A DNA stretch of 29,990 bases from Physcousia sp015060555 (GCA_015060555.1 SUYG01000058.1:1-29990), one strand, 5' to 3'. Positions 1 to 7,271 are shown, numbered from the stretch's first letter. A program made the numbers and translations. The notes: generated by a model not told the origin, from the sequence alone.

Positions 1-230
1 CCGACCTGGCCAAATGACAGAGATGAATGCAATCGAGACCCGCAAAGCGTCTCGCTCTAAATCTGCGCAATATGTAAAACAATTCATGATAACAAGTAGC
101 TTTGAATCTGTTTAATCTGTTAAATCTGTGGTCTCTTATATTTCCGAAAGTTGAGTATTGAAATAATGACTTGCTATAGGATGTATGCTATTGACATTGG
201 TATCTTTCAATGTTTCAATCTTTCAATTTT
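1..230. other. Gene-free left edge with short repeats
   Basis: No convincing gene is visible. Short open frames run in from the left edge (one ends at 58-60, another at about 110), so the tail of a preceding gene cannot be excluded, but neither peptide is recognisable. Positions 104-131 hold three near copies of AATCTGTT. Positions 157-237 hold a longer repeat, described separately, that runs into the end of glnS. Confidence 0.5.
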
Positions 231-237
231 TCAATGT
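157..237. repeat. Border repeat copy A, downstream of glnS
   Basis: The block starts ATTGAAATAATGACTTG, continues GGATGTATGCTATTGACA and ends in an array of TTTCAAT units (about 205-236). The same order of motifs recurs at 7291-7390 downstream of the HAD gene, as ATTGAAGGAATGATTTC, then GGATGCATGCGATTGACA, then TTTCAAT units. On the minus strand the array reads ATTGAAAR, and its TGA supplies the glnS stop codon. Confidence 0.75.
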
Positions 238-1988
238 TTAAAATTATCCTTTAATCCGACGGTCTTGTTGAAGACGAGGTGGTCGGGCGTTGAATCCGTG
301 TCGATATTGAAGTAGCCGATGCGCTGGAACTGCAGGTAGGTCAGTGCCGGCATATCCTTCACGAACTTCTCGACATAGCAGTTCGTAAGCACGTGCAGCG
401 AATCGGGGTTCATCATCTGCTGCATCGCCTCGATGGGCGTGAGGCCCTCGTTCTGCAGACGTGCCAGCTCATCACGCGGGTTCTCCACCTGCCACAGACG
501 TTCGTACATCCGCACCTCAGCCGGCAGGCAGTGGCCACAGCTGAGCCAATGCAGTGTCTTACCCTTGATCTTGCGGTCAGCTCCGGGTTGTCCGCTGCGT
601 GTCTCGGGGTCGTAGGTGGCGTAGATGCAGGTCACATTGCCCTCGGCATCCACGTCGAAGGGATGATCGCCCTCCTCGTTGCACTTGATGATGTAGGCGT
701 TCTTCAGTCGCACCTCCTTACCCGGAGCCAGACGCATGAACTTCTTCTCGGCAACCATCTGGAAGTCGTCGCGTTCAATCCACAGCTCACGGCTGAACTC
801 GATGGTGTGGGTTCCCTCCTCGGGACGCTCGGGATTGTTCACAGCCTCCAGCTCTTCCACCTTCCCTTCGGGATAGTTGGTGATGATGAGCTTCACGGGA
901 TTCACGACAGCTGCCACGCGGGTGCTGCGCTGGTTCAGGTCCTCGCGCACGGCACTCTCCAAGAGGGCGAAGTCGTTCAGGGCGTCGTAGGTGGTGTAAC
1001 CAATCTTATCAATGAAGTTCACAATGCTCTCGGGCGAATAGCCGCGACGACGGAAGGCACAGATGGTCGGCATTCGGGGATCATCCCAGCCGCTGACGAA
1101 GCCGTTCTTAACCAATGCCAGCAGGTTGCGCTTGGACATCAGCGTGTAGTTGAGGTTCAGCTTGTTGAACTCTGTCTGGCGCGGACGGTTGTCCTCGATG
1201 TTATCCGTCTCGCCACGCCACTCCTTCATCCATGTGACGAAGAGGTCGTACAGAGGACGGTGCTCCACGAACTCCAGCGTACACCACGAATGGGTGACGC
1301 CCTCGAGATAGTCGCTCTGTCCGTGGGTGAAGTCGTACATGGGATAGGCATTCCACTTGTTGCCGGTGCGGATGTGTGGGATGTTCAGCACGCGATAGAT
1401 GAGCGGGTCGCGGAAGAGCATATTGGGATGTGCCATGTCTATCTTGGCACGCAACACCAATGTGCCGGGTTCGCATTTGCCGCTGTTCATGAAGTCAAAC
1501 AGTCGCAGGCTCTCCTCCACGGGACGGTTGCGGAAGGGGCTGTTGGTGCCGGGCGACGTGGTGGTGCCTTTCTGCTGGGCTATCACCTCGGCGCTCTGTT
1601 CATCGACATAAGCGCGATCCTGCTTGATCAACCACACGGCGAAGTCCCACAACTGCTGGAAGTAGTCGCTGGCATAGTAGATGTTCCCCCACTCGAAGCC
1701 CAACCAACGGATGTCCTGCTCGATGGCATCCATGTATTCGGTGTCCTCCTTCTGAGGATTCGTGTCGTCGAAGCGCAGGTTGCACACACCGCCATACTTC
1801 TTTGCCAGGCCGAAGTCAAGGGCGATAGCCTTGGCGTGACCGATGTGCAGGTAGCCGTTGGGTTCGGGCGGGAAACGTGTCTGCATCCGTCCGCCGTTCT
1901 TACCTTCTGCAAGGTCTTTCTCTACTTTCTGTTCGATGAAGTTCAGGCTTTTCTTCTCCTGAGCCTCTTCCTTAATCATTTCTTCCAT
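231..1988 (-). CDS. glnS: Glutaminyl-tRNA synthetase
   Basis: Class I aminoacyl-tRNA synthetase that charges tRNA-Gln in the cytoplasm. At 585 residues it is slightly longer than the usual ~555. The HIGH signature is intact at residues 48-51 (YLHIGHAKA), after RFPPEPNGY. The KMSKS-type loop is MSKR at 284-287. The C-terminal third is the beta-barrel anticodon-binding region typical of GlnRS. The chosen start gives an N-terminal MEEMIKEEAQ extension; the second Met, three codons on, is also possible. It lies 42 bp downstream of ribE on the same strand with no promoter or terminator between, so the two are probably co-transcribed. The stop codon is the first TGA of an ATTGAAA array. Function is certain from the motifs; the exact start is less so. 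Confidence 0.97.
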   Translation of the reverse strand: MEEMIKEEAQEKKSLNFIEQKVEKDLAEGKNGGRMQTRFPPEPNGYLHIGHAKAIALDFGLAKKYGGVCNLRFDDTNPQKEDTEYMDAIEQDIRWLGFEWGNIYYASDYFQQLWDFAVWLIKQDRAYVDEQSAEVIAQQKGTTTSPGTNSPFRNRPVEESLRLFDFMNSGKCEPGTLVLRAKIDMAHPNMLFRDPLIYRVLNIPHIRTGNKWNAYPMYDFTHGQSDYLEGVTHSWCTLEFVEHRPLYDLFVTWMKEWRGETDNIEDNRPRQTEFNKLNLNYTLMSKRNLLALVKNGFVSGWDDPRMPTICAFRRRGYSPESIVNFIDKIGYTTYDALNDFALLESAVREDLNQRSTRVAAVVNPVKLIITNYPEGKVEELEAVNNPERPEEGTHTIEFSRELWIERDDFQMVAEKKFMRLAPGKEVRLKNAYIIKCNEEGDHPFDVDAEGNVTCIYATYDPETRSGQPGADRKIKGKTLHWLSCGHCLPAEVRMYERLWQVENPRDELARLQNEGLTPIEAMQQMMNPDSLHVLTNCYVEKFVKDMPALTYLQFQRIGYFNIDTDSTPDHLVFNKTVGLKDNFKH

Positions 1989-2009
1989 ATCATGTATTTT
2001 CTTGATTTC

Positions 2010-2037
2010 TACTTTCAGCTGTTCAAGCGTTCAACGT
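2010..2037 (-). repeat. TGAAC-type short array at the ribE stop
   Basis: Read on the minus strand, the ribE stop begins TGAACGCT-TGAACAGC-TGAAAGTA: three TGA triplets spaced exactly 8 nt, so all three reading frames meet a stop. It resembles, in miniature, the arrays at the ends of glnS, the second deoxynucleoside kinase, the HAD gene and aspS. Confidence 0.55.
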
Positions 2038-2648
2038 TCCAACTCATTCATCCGACTCTGGTACTGGGCAATGTACTTTCCCAATATATCAAATTCAAGG
2101 TTCACCACCGTTCCCACCTTGATATCATGGAAGTTGGTGTTGTCGAAAGTGTAGGGGATAATGCAGACGGCAAAGGTATTGCGCGTGGGACGGCACACCG
2201 TCAGCGACACACCGTTGACACACACAGAGCCCTTATCGACCGTGAAGTAGCCGCGGCTGACCATCGCCGGATCGGCCTCGTACTCAAAGGTGAACTCGTG
2301 GCTGCCCTCCTGGTCCTCCACGGCAATGCAGCGCGCCGTCTGATCCACGTGTCCCTGCACGATATGGCCATCCAGGCGGCCGCCCATCTGCATGGAGCGC
2401 TCCACATTCACCTCATCGCCCACCTTCAGCAACCCGAGGTTCGAGCGCTCCAGTGTCTCGCGCATGGCGGTGACGGTGTAGCAGTCGGCTTCGATGCGAA
2501 CCACAGTGAGGCACACGCCGTTGTGCGCGATGCTCTGGTCAATCTTCAGTTCGTCTGTAAAGGGGCAGCGCAACGTAAAATGCAGGTTGTCCTGCTCGCG
2601 CTCAATAGCCACTACGGTGGCTGTGCTTTCTACGATTCCTGAGAACAT
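2031..2648 (-). CDS. ribE: Riboflavin synthase, alpha chain
   Basis: Catalyses dismutation of two 6,7-dimethyl-8-ribityllumazine molecules to riboflavin, the last step of riboflavin synthesis. The 205-residue length fits the family. It starts with the hallmark MFSGIVE and contains two homologous lumazine-binding beta-barrels (about 1-97 and 98-200), each with a GHV/GHI-type turn; IVQGHVDQTA marks the start of the second. Known family members act as cytoplasmic trimers. It is first in a unit with glnS. A very good promoter (TTTG, 19 nt, TACCTTTG) lies 52 bp upstream on the minus strand. No FMN riboswitch-like conserved blocks are visible in the leader, which instead holds AATTGGAC-type repeats. 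Confidence 0.96.
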   Translation of the reverse strand: MFSGIVESTATVVAIEREQDNLHFTLRCPFTDELKIDQSIAHNGVCLTVVRIEADCYTVTAMRETLERSNLGLLKVGDEVNVERSMQMGGRLDGHIVQGHVDQTARCIAVEDQEGSHEFTFEYEADPAMVSRGYFTVDKGSVCVNGVSLTVCRPTRNTFAVCIIPYTFDNTNFHDIKVGTVVNLEFDILGKYIAQYQSRMNELER

Positions 2649-2650
2649 AT

Positions 2651-2687
2651 GGTAATTGGACGATTTGACGATTTACAATTGGACATT
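2651..2687. repeat. AATTGGAC/GATTTGACG repeat in the ribE leader
   Basis: AATTGGACGATTTGACGATT followed by TACAATTGGAC lies between the ribE start codon and its promoter. The same words recur at 16446-16506, with a short remnant (GATTTGACGATTT) in the leader of the Na/Pi transporter near 21078-21090. Confidence 0.6.
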
Positions 2688-2699
2688 TCTTTTTCGCTG

Positions 2700-2730
2700 C
2701 AAAGGTACGAATAAGCGAGCGAAGTACAAA
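2700..2730 (-). promoter_or_regulatory. Bacteroidetes-type promoter for ribE-glnS
   Basis: On the minus strand this reads TTTG (2727-2730), 19 nt, then TACCTTTG (2700-2707), an excellent match to the Bacteroidetes -33/-7 consensus. Transcription would begin a few bases downstream, leaving a leader of roughly 45 nt before ribE. Confidence 0.8.
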
Positions 2731-2778
2731 ATAAATTCATTTATTTTTAATTCCAAGCGTGAGTATTTTCGGCGGAGT

Positions 2779-2786
2779 CAAAGGTA
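2779..2786 (-). promoter_or_regulatory. Possible second upstream -7 box
   Basis: TACCTTTG on the minus strand, about 80 bp behind the main ribE promoter, without a clear -33 TTTG. It could be an alternative ribE start site or a copied border fragment, since the bases around both boxes also match (CAAAGGTACGAAT). Confidence 0.35.
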
Positions 2787-2803
2787 CGAATTAAATGAAA
2801 AGT

Positions 2804-2864
2804 GAACTTTTGGAGCAGCGAGAGCAATCAAGCTTGCTTGAATTGCAGAGTCGTGACAAAAGTC
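2804..2864. repeat. Imperfect palindromic element, copy 1
   Basis: Begins GAACTTTTGGAGCAGCGAGA and ends GAGTCGTGACAAAAGTC. The centre is a hairpin in which TCAAGC pairs with GCTTGA across TT, extended by GCAA/TTGC. Copies 2 and 3 lie at 6396-6472 and 6497-6573. The ends are conserved while the hairpin arms differ but stay complementary. It resembles a REP-type extragenic palindrome, but I cannot name a known family. Confidence 0.8.
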
Positions 2865-2877
2865 AACAAAGTTAAAA

Positions 2878-2907
2878 ATGAAAGAGTGAAAAATGAAAGA
2901 GTGAAAA
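2878..2907. repeat. Two 15-bp units, ATGAAAGAGTGAAAA
   Basis: Two perfect tandem copies of ATGAAAGAGTGAAAA, followed by a degenerate A-rich tail to about 2921. The same GTGAAAAATGAAAGAG wording occurs at 8025-8056, and related GTGAAAAG units at 15948-15990. Confidence 0.75.
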
Positions 2908-2971
2908 AAGAAAAAAAGGGAAAATGCACAAAAACTTTCATCTCGCGGCCTTAAAACACAAACATTTTCCA

Positions 2972-2979
2972 TACCTTTG
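2972..2979 (+). promoter_or_regulatory. -7 box TACCTTTG for the metal-receptor unit
   Basis: TACCTTTG ends 8 bp before the ATG at 2988, which would give a very short or nearly leaderless transcript. No good -33 TTTG at the expected spacing is seen, so activation by a regulator, for example a metal-responsive one, is possible but not shown. Confidence 0.5.
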
Positions 2980-2987
2980 CCGCCGAT

Positions 2988-3344
2988 ATGAAAAAGGAAC
3001 TGAAGAGACAACTTTATTCTTTGTTGCTATTGTTGGTCTTTGTGCCAACGGTGGTGGCCGCAGCTCTTCACGTTCACAGCGACTACAGCGAAGCCCAGCC
3101 GGACTGCACAGCCTGCGTCAACCATCAGGCCCACGCAGGGCATATCTCCAACGCCTCGGGGCATCTTCATGACTGCATCCTGTGTCAGCTGTTGCAAGGC
3201 AGTTTCCTGATTGCTTCGTTTGTCGTTTTCCGTCATCTTCTCTTCCCCCACCGCCTTTCGTTCCCCAGACTTGTCATAGACGGCAGCTGCTACGATGGTG
3301 GCGTGTTAAGTTCGAGAGCGCCTCCCGTAGAGATGAATAACTAA
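2988..3344 (+). CDS. Small Cys/His-rich membrane protein
   Basis: A 118-residue protein of unknown function. An N-terminal hydrophobic stretch (about 9-27, after MKKELKRQ) can act as a signal anchor. It is followed by a Cys/His-rich segment with HVH, CTAC, the HxxH spacings of NHQAHAGH, HLH and DCILCQ. A second hydrophobic stretch (about 71-90) follows. The pattern of a signal anchor, histidines and a C-x-x-C pair is reminiscent of DUF2946-type proteins found beside metal transport genes; that is a resemblance, not a proven assignment. It precedes the His-rich TonB receptor by 40 bp in the same direction and is probably in its operon. A role in binding or handling zinc or copper in the envelope is inferred. 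Confidence 0.75.
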   Translation: MKKELKRQLYSLLLLLVFVPTVVAAALHVHSDYSEAQPDCTACVNHQAHAGHISNASGHLHDCILCQLLQGSFLIASFVVFRHLLFPHRLSFPRLVIDGSCYDGGVLSSRAPPVEMNN

Positions 3345-3384
3345 TTTAAATCTTATTCATCAACGCTCTCTAACTTAACATTTT

Positions 3385-5634
3385 ATGAAATCGGCATATT
3401 GTATGCTGATGTTATTGTGTGCAAGCATGGTAGCTTCAGCTCAGTCGGCACCCGATTCGGCCGACATCTTCTTCAACCATCTCAATCTGGACGAAGTGGT
3501 GGTCACGAGCCCTGTGGGACAGATCAAGCGTAAGCAGTCTGCCACACCCATCTCCGTGGTCACACAGAAGACGCTGCGACAGACAGCATCCTCCAACATC
3601 ATCGATGCCGTGGCCAAAGGACCCGGCGTAGCACAGGTCACCACCGGTAGCGGCATCTCCAAACCCGTCATCCGCGGTCTCGGCTACAACCGCATCGTCA
3701 CCATCGCCGACGGTGTCCGACAGGAAGGACAGCAATGGGGCGACGAGCACGGCATAGAAATCGACGGGCAGAGCGTCGGGCAGGTGGAGATTCTCAAAGG
3801 CCCCGCCTCCCTCATGTACGGCTCCGACGCGATGGCCGGCGTCCTCATCTTCCACCCCGAAGCCATTGAACCCGCAGGGCACATGGCCGCCAGCCTCGCC
3901 ACCGAGTACCAGACCAACAGCGGTCTCATCAACTACTCCCTACGCTTCGGCGGCAACAAGAAGGGGTTTGTGTGGAACGGACGCTACAGCGAGAAGTTCG
4001 CACACGCATACCATAATAAATATGACGGCTACGTACCCGGCACACAGTTCCATGAGCGTGCCGTCAACGCGCTGCTCGGCATGAACAAGGACTGGGGCTT
4101 CACGCACCTCACCCTGGGCTACTACCACATCACGCCCAGCATGACCGAGGGCGAGCGCAACCCCGAGACAGGCGACCTCGTATATGATGATGACCAATAC
4201 CCCGGCGGCAACCTCCGCACCTACAAGAAGGCGCTCCCCTACCAGCAGATTCACCACTACAAAGCCGTCCTCGACAACTCCTTCTCCCTCGGCAACGGCC
4301 TCCTCAAAGCCATCGTCGGCTACCAGCAGAACCGCCGCCAGGAGTTCGAAGAGCACCACCACCACGAAGCCACTGCGCCCGGCGATTTACCCGTCGAGCA
4401 CCAACACTCCGCTGACGAGCCCTCCCTGGACCTCCTCCTCCACACCGTCACCTACGACGCCCGCTACCTCCACACCGGTTTCGACACCTGGAAACTCACG
4501 GCAGGTATCGGCGGAATGTTCCAACGCTCGCTGAACAAAGGCGAGGAGTTCCTCATCCCCGACTACCGTCTCTTCGACATCGGCGCCTACGCCACCGCCA
4601 GCAAGAACTGGCAGAAGTGGACCCTCAGCGGCGGCCTCCGTTTCGACAACCGCCATCTGCACAGCTATGCCCTCACGGAAGAGGGCGAAGAGCGCTTTGC
4701 CGACTTCACGCGCAACTTCAACGCCCTGACGGGTTCCCTCGGCACCGTATGGCACGCCAACAGCCATCTTAACATCCGCGCCAATGTAGCCCGCGGCTTC
4801 CGGGCCCCCAACCTCAGCGAGCTTGGCAGCAACGGCGCACATCATGGCACCCTGCGCTACGAGATTGGCAACCCCGATCTCAAGGCTGAGCACAGCTGGC
4901 AAGGCGACCTGGGCTTCGACTACAGCAGCCGCTACATCTCTGCCGAACTCTCCCTCTTCATCAACCGCATCGACAACTACATCTACGCCGCCGCCCTTGC
5001 AGAGCATGCGCTCGACGGTTCACCCGTCGAGACCTCGGCCTACCGCCACTTCCGCTACACCCAAGGCGACGCCCTCCTCAAGGGCTTCGAGGCCGGCATC
5101 GATGTCCACCCTCTCCACCAGCTGCACATCGGCGCCACCTACTCGATGGTCGATGCCCGCCAGCTCAACCAGCCGCTGGAGACCCGCTACCTGCCTCTCA
5201 CCCCTGCCCCACGCCTCACCGGCGAAGTGAAATGGGAGTTCACCCACAACGGCGACCACCACAGCAGTGCTCCCCACCACACAGGCGAGAGCGAACACCA
5301 CCACCGCCTCGACCACATCTTCGACAACGCCTATGTGGCCGTCAGCGTAGAGCATTACTTCCGCCAGAACCACTACTACATGGCCGACGACACCGAAACC
5401 GCCACGCCCGCCTACACCCTTCTCAACCTGTCTGCTGGAACCGACATCCTCCTGCGCAACGGCCGCAAGCTCTGCGAGATCTACCTCATCGCCGACAACC
5501 TCCTCAACTGCGCTTACCAAAGTCACCTCAGCCGCCTCAAGTATGCCGATGTCAACAACCGCACAGGTCGTCGCGGCATCTTCAATCCGGGGCGCAACAT
5601 CACCATCAAACTCATCTTTCCCGTGCAGTTCTGA
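3385..5634 (+). CDS. TonB-dependent receptor, His-rich (metal uptake)
   Basis: Outer-membrane gated barrel of 749 residues that imports a ligand using TonB energy. It has a signal peptide (1-20, ending ASAQ), a TonB box (DEVVVT, 36-41), a plug domain (about 50-160; ISVVT, VIRGLGYNRI, ILKGPASLMYGSDAMAG) and a beta-barrel ending in an aromatic residue (LIFPVQF). Two predicted external loops are histidine clusters: 322-341 (EEHHHH, VEHQH) and 621-644 (DHH, PHH, SEHHH, DH). It lacks the N-terminal carboxypeptidase-like domain of SusC proteins, arguing against glycan uptake. His-rich loops are known from zinc receptors of the ZnuD type, so zinc or copper import is the best inference. The partner upstream is also Cys/His-rich. 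A strong terminator follows. Confidence 0.92.
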   Translation: MKSAYCMLMLLCASMVASAQSAPDSADIFFNHLNLDEVVVTSPVGQIKRKQSATPISVVTQKTLRQTASSNIIDAVAKGPGVAQVTTGSGISKPVIRGLGYNRIVTIADGVRQEGQQWGDEHGIEIDGQSVGQVEILKGPASLMYGSDAMAGVLIFHPEAIEPAGHMAASLATEYQTNSGLINYSLRFGGNKKGFVWNGRYSEKFAHAYHNKYDGYVPGTQFHERAVNALLGMNKDWGFTHLTLGYYHITPSMTEGERNPETGDLVYDDDQYPGGNLRTYKKALPYQQIHHYKAVLDNSFSLGNGLLKAIVGYQQNRRQEFEEHHHHEATAPGDLPVEHQHSADEPSLDLLLHTVTYDARYLHTGFDTWKLTAGIGGMFQRSLNKGEEFLIPDYRLFDIGAYATASKNWQKWTLSGGLRFDNRHLHSYALTEEGEERFADFTRNFNALTGSLGTVWHANSHLNIRANVARGFRAPNLSELGSNGAHHGTLRYEIGNPDLKAEHSWQGDLGFDYSSRYISAELSLFINRIDNYIYAAALAEHALDGSPVETSAYRHFRYTQGDALLKGFEAGIDVHPLHQLHIGATYSMVDARQLNQPLETRYLPLTPAPRLTGEVKWEFTHNGDHHSSAPHHTGESEHHHRLDHIFDNAYVAVSVEHYFRQNHYYMADDTETATPAYTLLNLSAGTDILLRNGRKLCEIYLIADNLLNCAYQSHLSRLKYADVNNRTGRRGIFNPGRNITIKLIFPVQF

Positions 5635-5658
5635 CCACCTCCGGCACCCATAAACAAC

Positions 5659-5696
5659 AAAGACGCAAAGAAAAATCATAATTTCTTTGCGTCTTT
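5659..5696 (+). terminator. Strong hairpin terminator after the TonB receptor
   Basis: A 15-bp perfect stem (AAAGACGCAAAGAAA against TTTCTTTGCGTCTTT) with an 8-nt loop, followed by TCGTTTATT. It separates the metal-receptor unit from the kinase gene. Confidence 0.85.
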
Positions 5697-5727
5697 TCGT
5701 TTATTCCTGCAAAAAGCATTATCTTTG
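5695..5727 (+). promoter_or_regulatory. Promoter for deoxynucleoside kinase 1
   Basis: TTTC (5695-5698), 21 nt, TATCTTTG (5720-5727). The -7 box contains the TTG codon at 5725 that opens a longer reading frame, which is why that codon is rejected as the translation start in favour of ATG 5755. Confidence 0.65.
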
Positions 5728-5754
5728 CACGCAGAATTCACTTTACCAACAACT

Positions 5755-6375
5755 ATGCATATAGTCATTGCCGGAAACATAGGAAGCGGAAAGACTACGC
5801 TCACGAAGATGCTCGCACAGCACTATGGATGGACAGCGCAGTTCGAAGCCGTTGACTACAATCCCTACCTCGAAGACTACTACAAGGACATCCCGCGATG
5901 GTCCTTCAACTTAGAGGTATATTTCCTCAAGCAACGCTTTAAAGACCTTCTCGAACTATCTTATTCCGAGAATAGTATCATACAGGACAGAAGCATCTAC
6001 GAGGGCGTATATGTCTTCACCACCAACAACCATCGCATGGGCAATCTCTCAGACCGCGACTTCAACACCTACATGGAGTTGTTCGACAACATGACCGACA
6101 TCCTGCGCTACCCAGACCTGATGATCTACCTGCGTGCCTCGGTGCCCCATCTGGTGCAGAATATCCAGAAGCGGGGTCGCGACTACGAGCAGTCTATGCC
6201 CATCGACTACCTGCGCAACCTCAACCACCTCTACGAGGACTTCATCTACGAGAAATACCGCGGACGAACCGTCGTCATCGATGTTGACAACCTCGACTTC
6301 AAAAACCGCACGGAGGACTTCGCGCACATCATCGACAAAATCGACACCCACCTCTTCTCACTCTTTCCCGAGTAG
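5755..6375 (+). CDS. Deoxynucleoside kinase 1
   Basis: Cytoplasmic 206-residue kinase of the dNK/dCK/dGK family, which phosphorylates deoxynucleosides for dNTP salvage. The P-loop GNIGSGKT is at residues 7-14. The conserved DRS motif is at 78-80 (IIQDRSIYEG), and the LID arginines follow (QKRGRDYEQSM). The ATG at 5755 is chosen because the upstream TTG at 5725 lies inside a promoter -7 box. A second, clearly homologous kinase follows at 6648, so the pair looks like an old tandem duplication; split substrate preference, as in lactobacillal dAK/dGK pairs, is likely but cannot be assigned from sequence alone. Compared with its partner it has Ser rather than Thr at 80 and Gly rather than Asp at 84. 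Confidence 0.9.
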   Translation: MHIVIAGNIGSGKTTLTKMLAQHYGWTAQFEAVDYNPYLEDYYKDIPRWSFNLEVYFLKQRFKDLLELSYSENSIIQDRSIYEGVYVFTTNNHRMGNLSDRDFNTYMELFDNMTDILRYPDLMIYLRASVPHLVQNIQKRGRDYEQSMPIDYLRNLNHLYEDFIYEKYRGRTVVIDVDNLDFKNRTEDFAHIIDKIDTHLFSLFPE

Positions 6376-6395
6376 GAGTTTGGACATTGAACTTT

Positions 6396-6472
6396 GAACT
6401 TTTGGAGCAGCGAGAGCCATAAGAGCTTGCTCTTAAATGGCCGAGTCGTGACAAAAGTCAGCGCAGCTGAAC
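6396..6472. repeat. Imperfect palindromic element, copy 2
   Basis: A 77-bp element starting GAACTTTTGGAGCAGCGAGA and ending GTCAGCGCAGCTGAAC. In the central hairpin TAAGAGC pairs with GCTCTTA across TT, flanked by GCCAT/ATGGC. The 3' part carries TGAC-AAAA-GTCA. It is embedded in TTGAACT repeats. Confidence 0.85.
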
Positions 6473-6496
6473 ATTGAACTTTGAACTTTGAACTTT

Positions 6497-6573
6497 GAAC
6501 TTTTGGAGCAGCGAGAGCCATGAAAGCTTGCTTTCGGATGGCCGAGTCGTGACAAAAGTCAGCGAAGCTGAAC
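6497..6573. repeat. Imperfect palindromic element, copy 3
   Basis: 77 bp, nearly identical to copy 2 except in the hairpin, where GAAAGC pairs with GCTTTC across TT with GCCAT/ATGGC outside. It ends GTCAGCGAAGCTGAAC. Base changes relative to copy 2 fall in matched pairs on both arms. Confidence 0.85.
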
Positions 6574-6647
6574 TTTGAACATTGAACTTTAATTATACAT
6601 TATACATTATCAATTATACATTAAACCATTACCCCCCTTAGCCCAAT

Positions 6648-7271
6648 ATGCACATCGCCATTGCCGGAAACATCGGTAGCGGAAAGACTACCCTCACCAA
6701 GCTCCTCGCCGCACACTACGGCTGGTCAGCACGTTTCGAACCCGTCGATTACAACCCGTACCTCGACGACTTCTACAAGGACATGAGCCGCTGGTCCTTC
6801 AATCTCCAGATCTACTTCCTGAACAAACGCTTCAAGGACGTCGTGGAGATTGGCAAGAGCAGCGACACCATCATCCAGGACCGCACCATCTTCGAGGATG
6901 CCCGCATCTTCGCGCCCAACCTGCACGCCCAGGGCTATATGAGCGACCGCGATTTCGAGAACTACACCGACCTCTTCGACCTGATGATGTCCCTGGTGAA
7001 GCTCCCCGACCTGATGATCTACATCCGCTCCAGCATCCCCACCCTCATAGCACAAATCCAGCAGCGCGGACGCGACTTTGAGCAGAGCATCCGCATCGAC
7101 TACCTCCAGGGTCTCGGCGACCGCTATGAGGAGTGGATCAAGGACTACAAGGGCAACCTCATCATCGTCGATGGTGACACCTGCAAGTTCGGCAACGACC
7201 CACAGGCTTTCCAGCAGGTCACCGACATGATCGACGCCGAGCTCTACGGCCTGTTCCCGCTGGGACATTGA
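6648..7271 (+). CDS. Deoxynucleoside kinase 2
   Basis: A 207-residue paralogue of the kinase at 5755; by eye about half the residues are identical, with the same MHI-IAGNIGSGKTT start. The P-loop is at 7-14, and the catalytic-region motif reads DRT at 78-80 (IIQDRTIFED) instead of DRS. The LID arginines are in QQRGRDFEQSI. Expected role: phosphorylating a different set of deoxynucleosides for dNTP salvage, possibly together with kinase 1, since related lactobacillal enzymes are heterodimers; this is inference. The stop codon TGA is the first unit of an ATTGAAAA array that also forms one arm of a long inverted repeat between this gene and the converging HAD gene. Confidence 0.9.
   Translation: MHIAIAGNIGSGKTTLTKLLAAHYGWSARFEPVDYNPYLDDFYKDMSRWSFNLQIYFLNKRFKDVVEIGKSSDTIIQDRTIFEDARIFAPNLHAQGYMSDRDFENYTDLFDLMMSLVKLPDLMIYIRSSIPTLIAQIQQRGRDFEQSIRIDYLQGLGDRYEEWIKDYKGNLIIVDGDTCKFGNDPQAFQQVTDMIDAELYGLFPLGH

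Larger units (their letters stand above)
6376..6647. other. Repeat-filled gap between the kinase genes
   Basis: This 272-bp stretch has no gene. It contains TTGAACT 7-mer arrays (about 6386-6402, 6472-6503, 6571-6590), two palindromic elements spaced 101 bp apart, and a TATACATTA-type array (about 6591-6627). No TAnnTTTG promoter is visible before the second kinase, so read-through from the first is possible. Confidence 0.7.

Noticed and set aside
31..60. Terminator hairpin (GAGAC...GTCTC) of a gene to the left.
   Set aside because: The stem is short and mismatched with no T-run, and the gene to the left is not visible.
393..2642. A 749-codon open frame on the plus strand, running opposite both glnS and ribE.
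   Set aside because: It is antisense to two certain genes, has no promoter or signal, and its Leu/His/Val/Gly-rich sequence is what the complement of GC-rich, C-ending codons gives. Similar long shadows lie opposite the pectate lyase, aspS and rng genes.
2649..2780. FMN riboswitch in front of ribE.
   Set aside because: None of the conserved AGGGxxG / GAAATTCC-type blocks is visible; the leader is mostly AATTGGAC repeat and A/T-rich DNA.
2778..3011. Minus-strand 77-codon frame with hydrophobic FFFFHSFIFHS.
   Set aside because: It is made of the GTGAAAAATGAAAGA repeat and the palindromic element read backwards; a similar peptide (LALAAPKV) arises from the copies near 6500.
5725..5754. TTG start that would lengthen deoxynucleoside kinase 1 by 10 residues.
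   Set aside because: The TTG is the end of the TATCTTTG promoter box, and the family start MHIVIAGNIGSGKTT begins at the ATG 5755.
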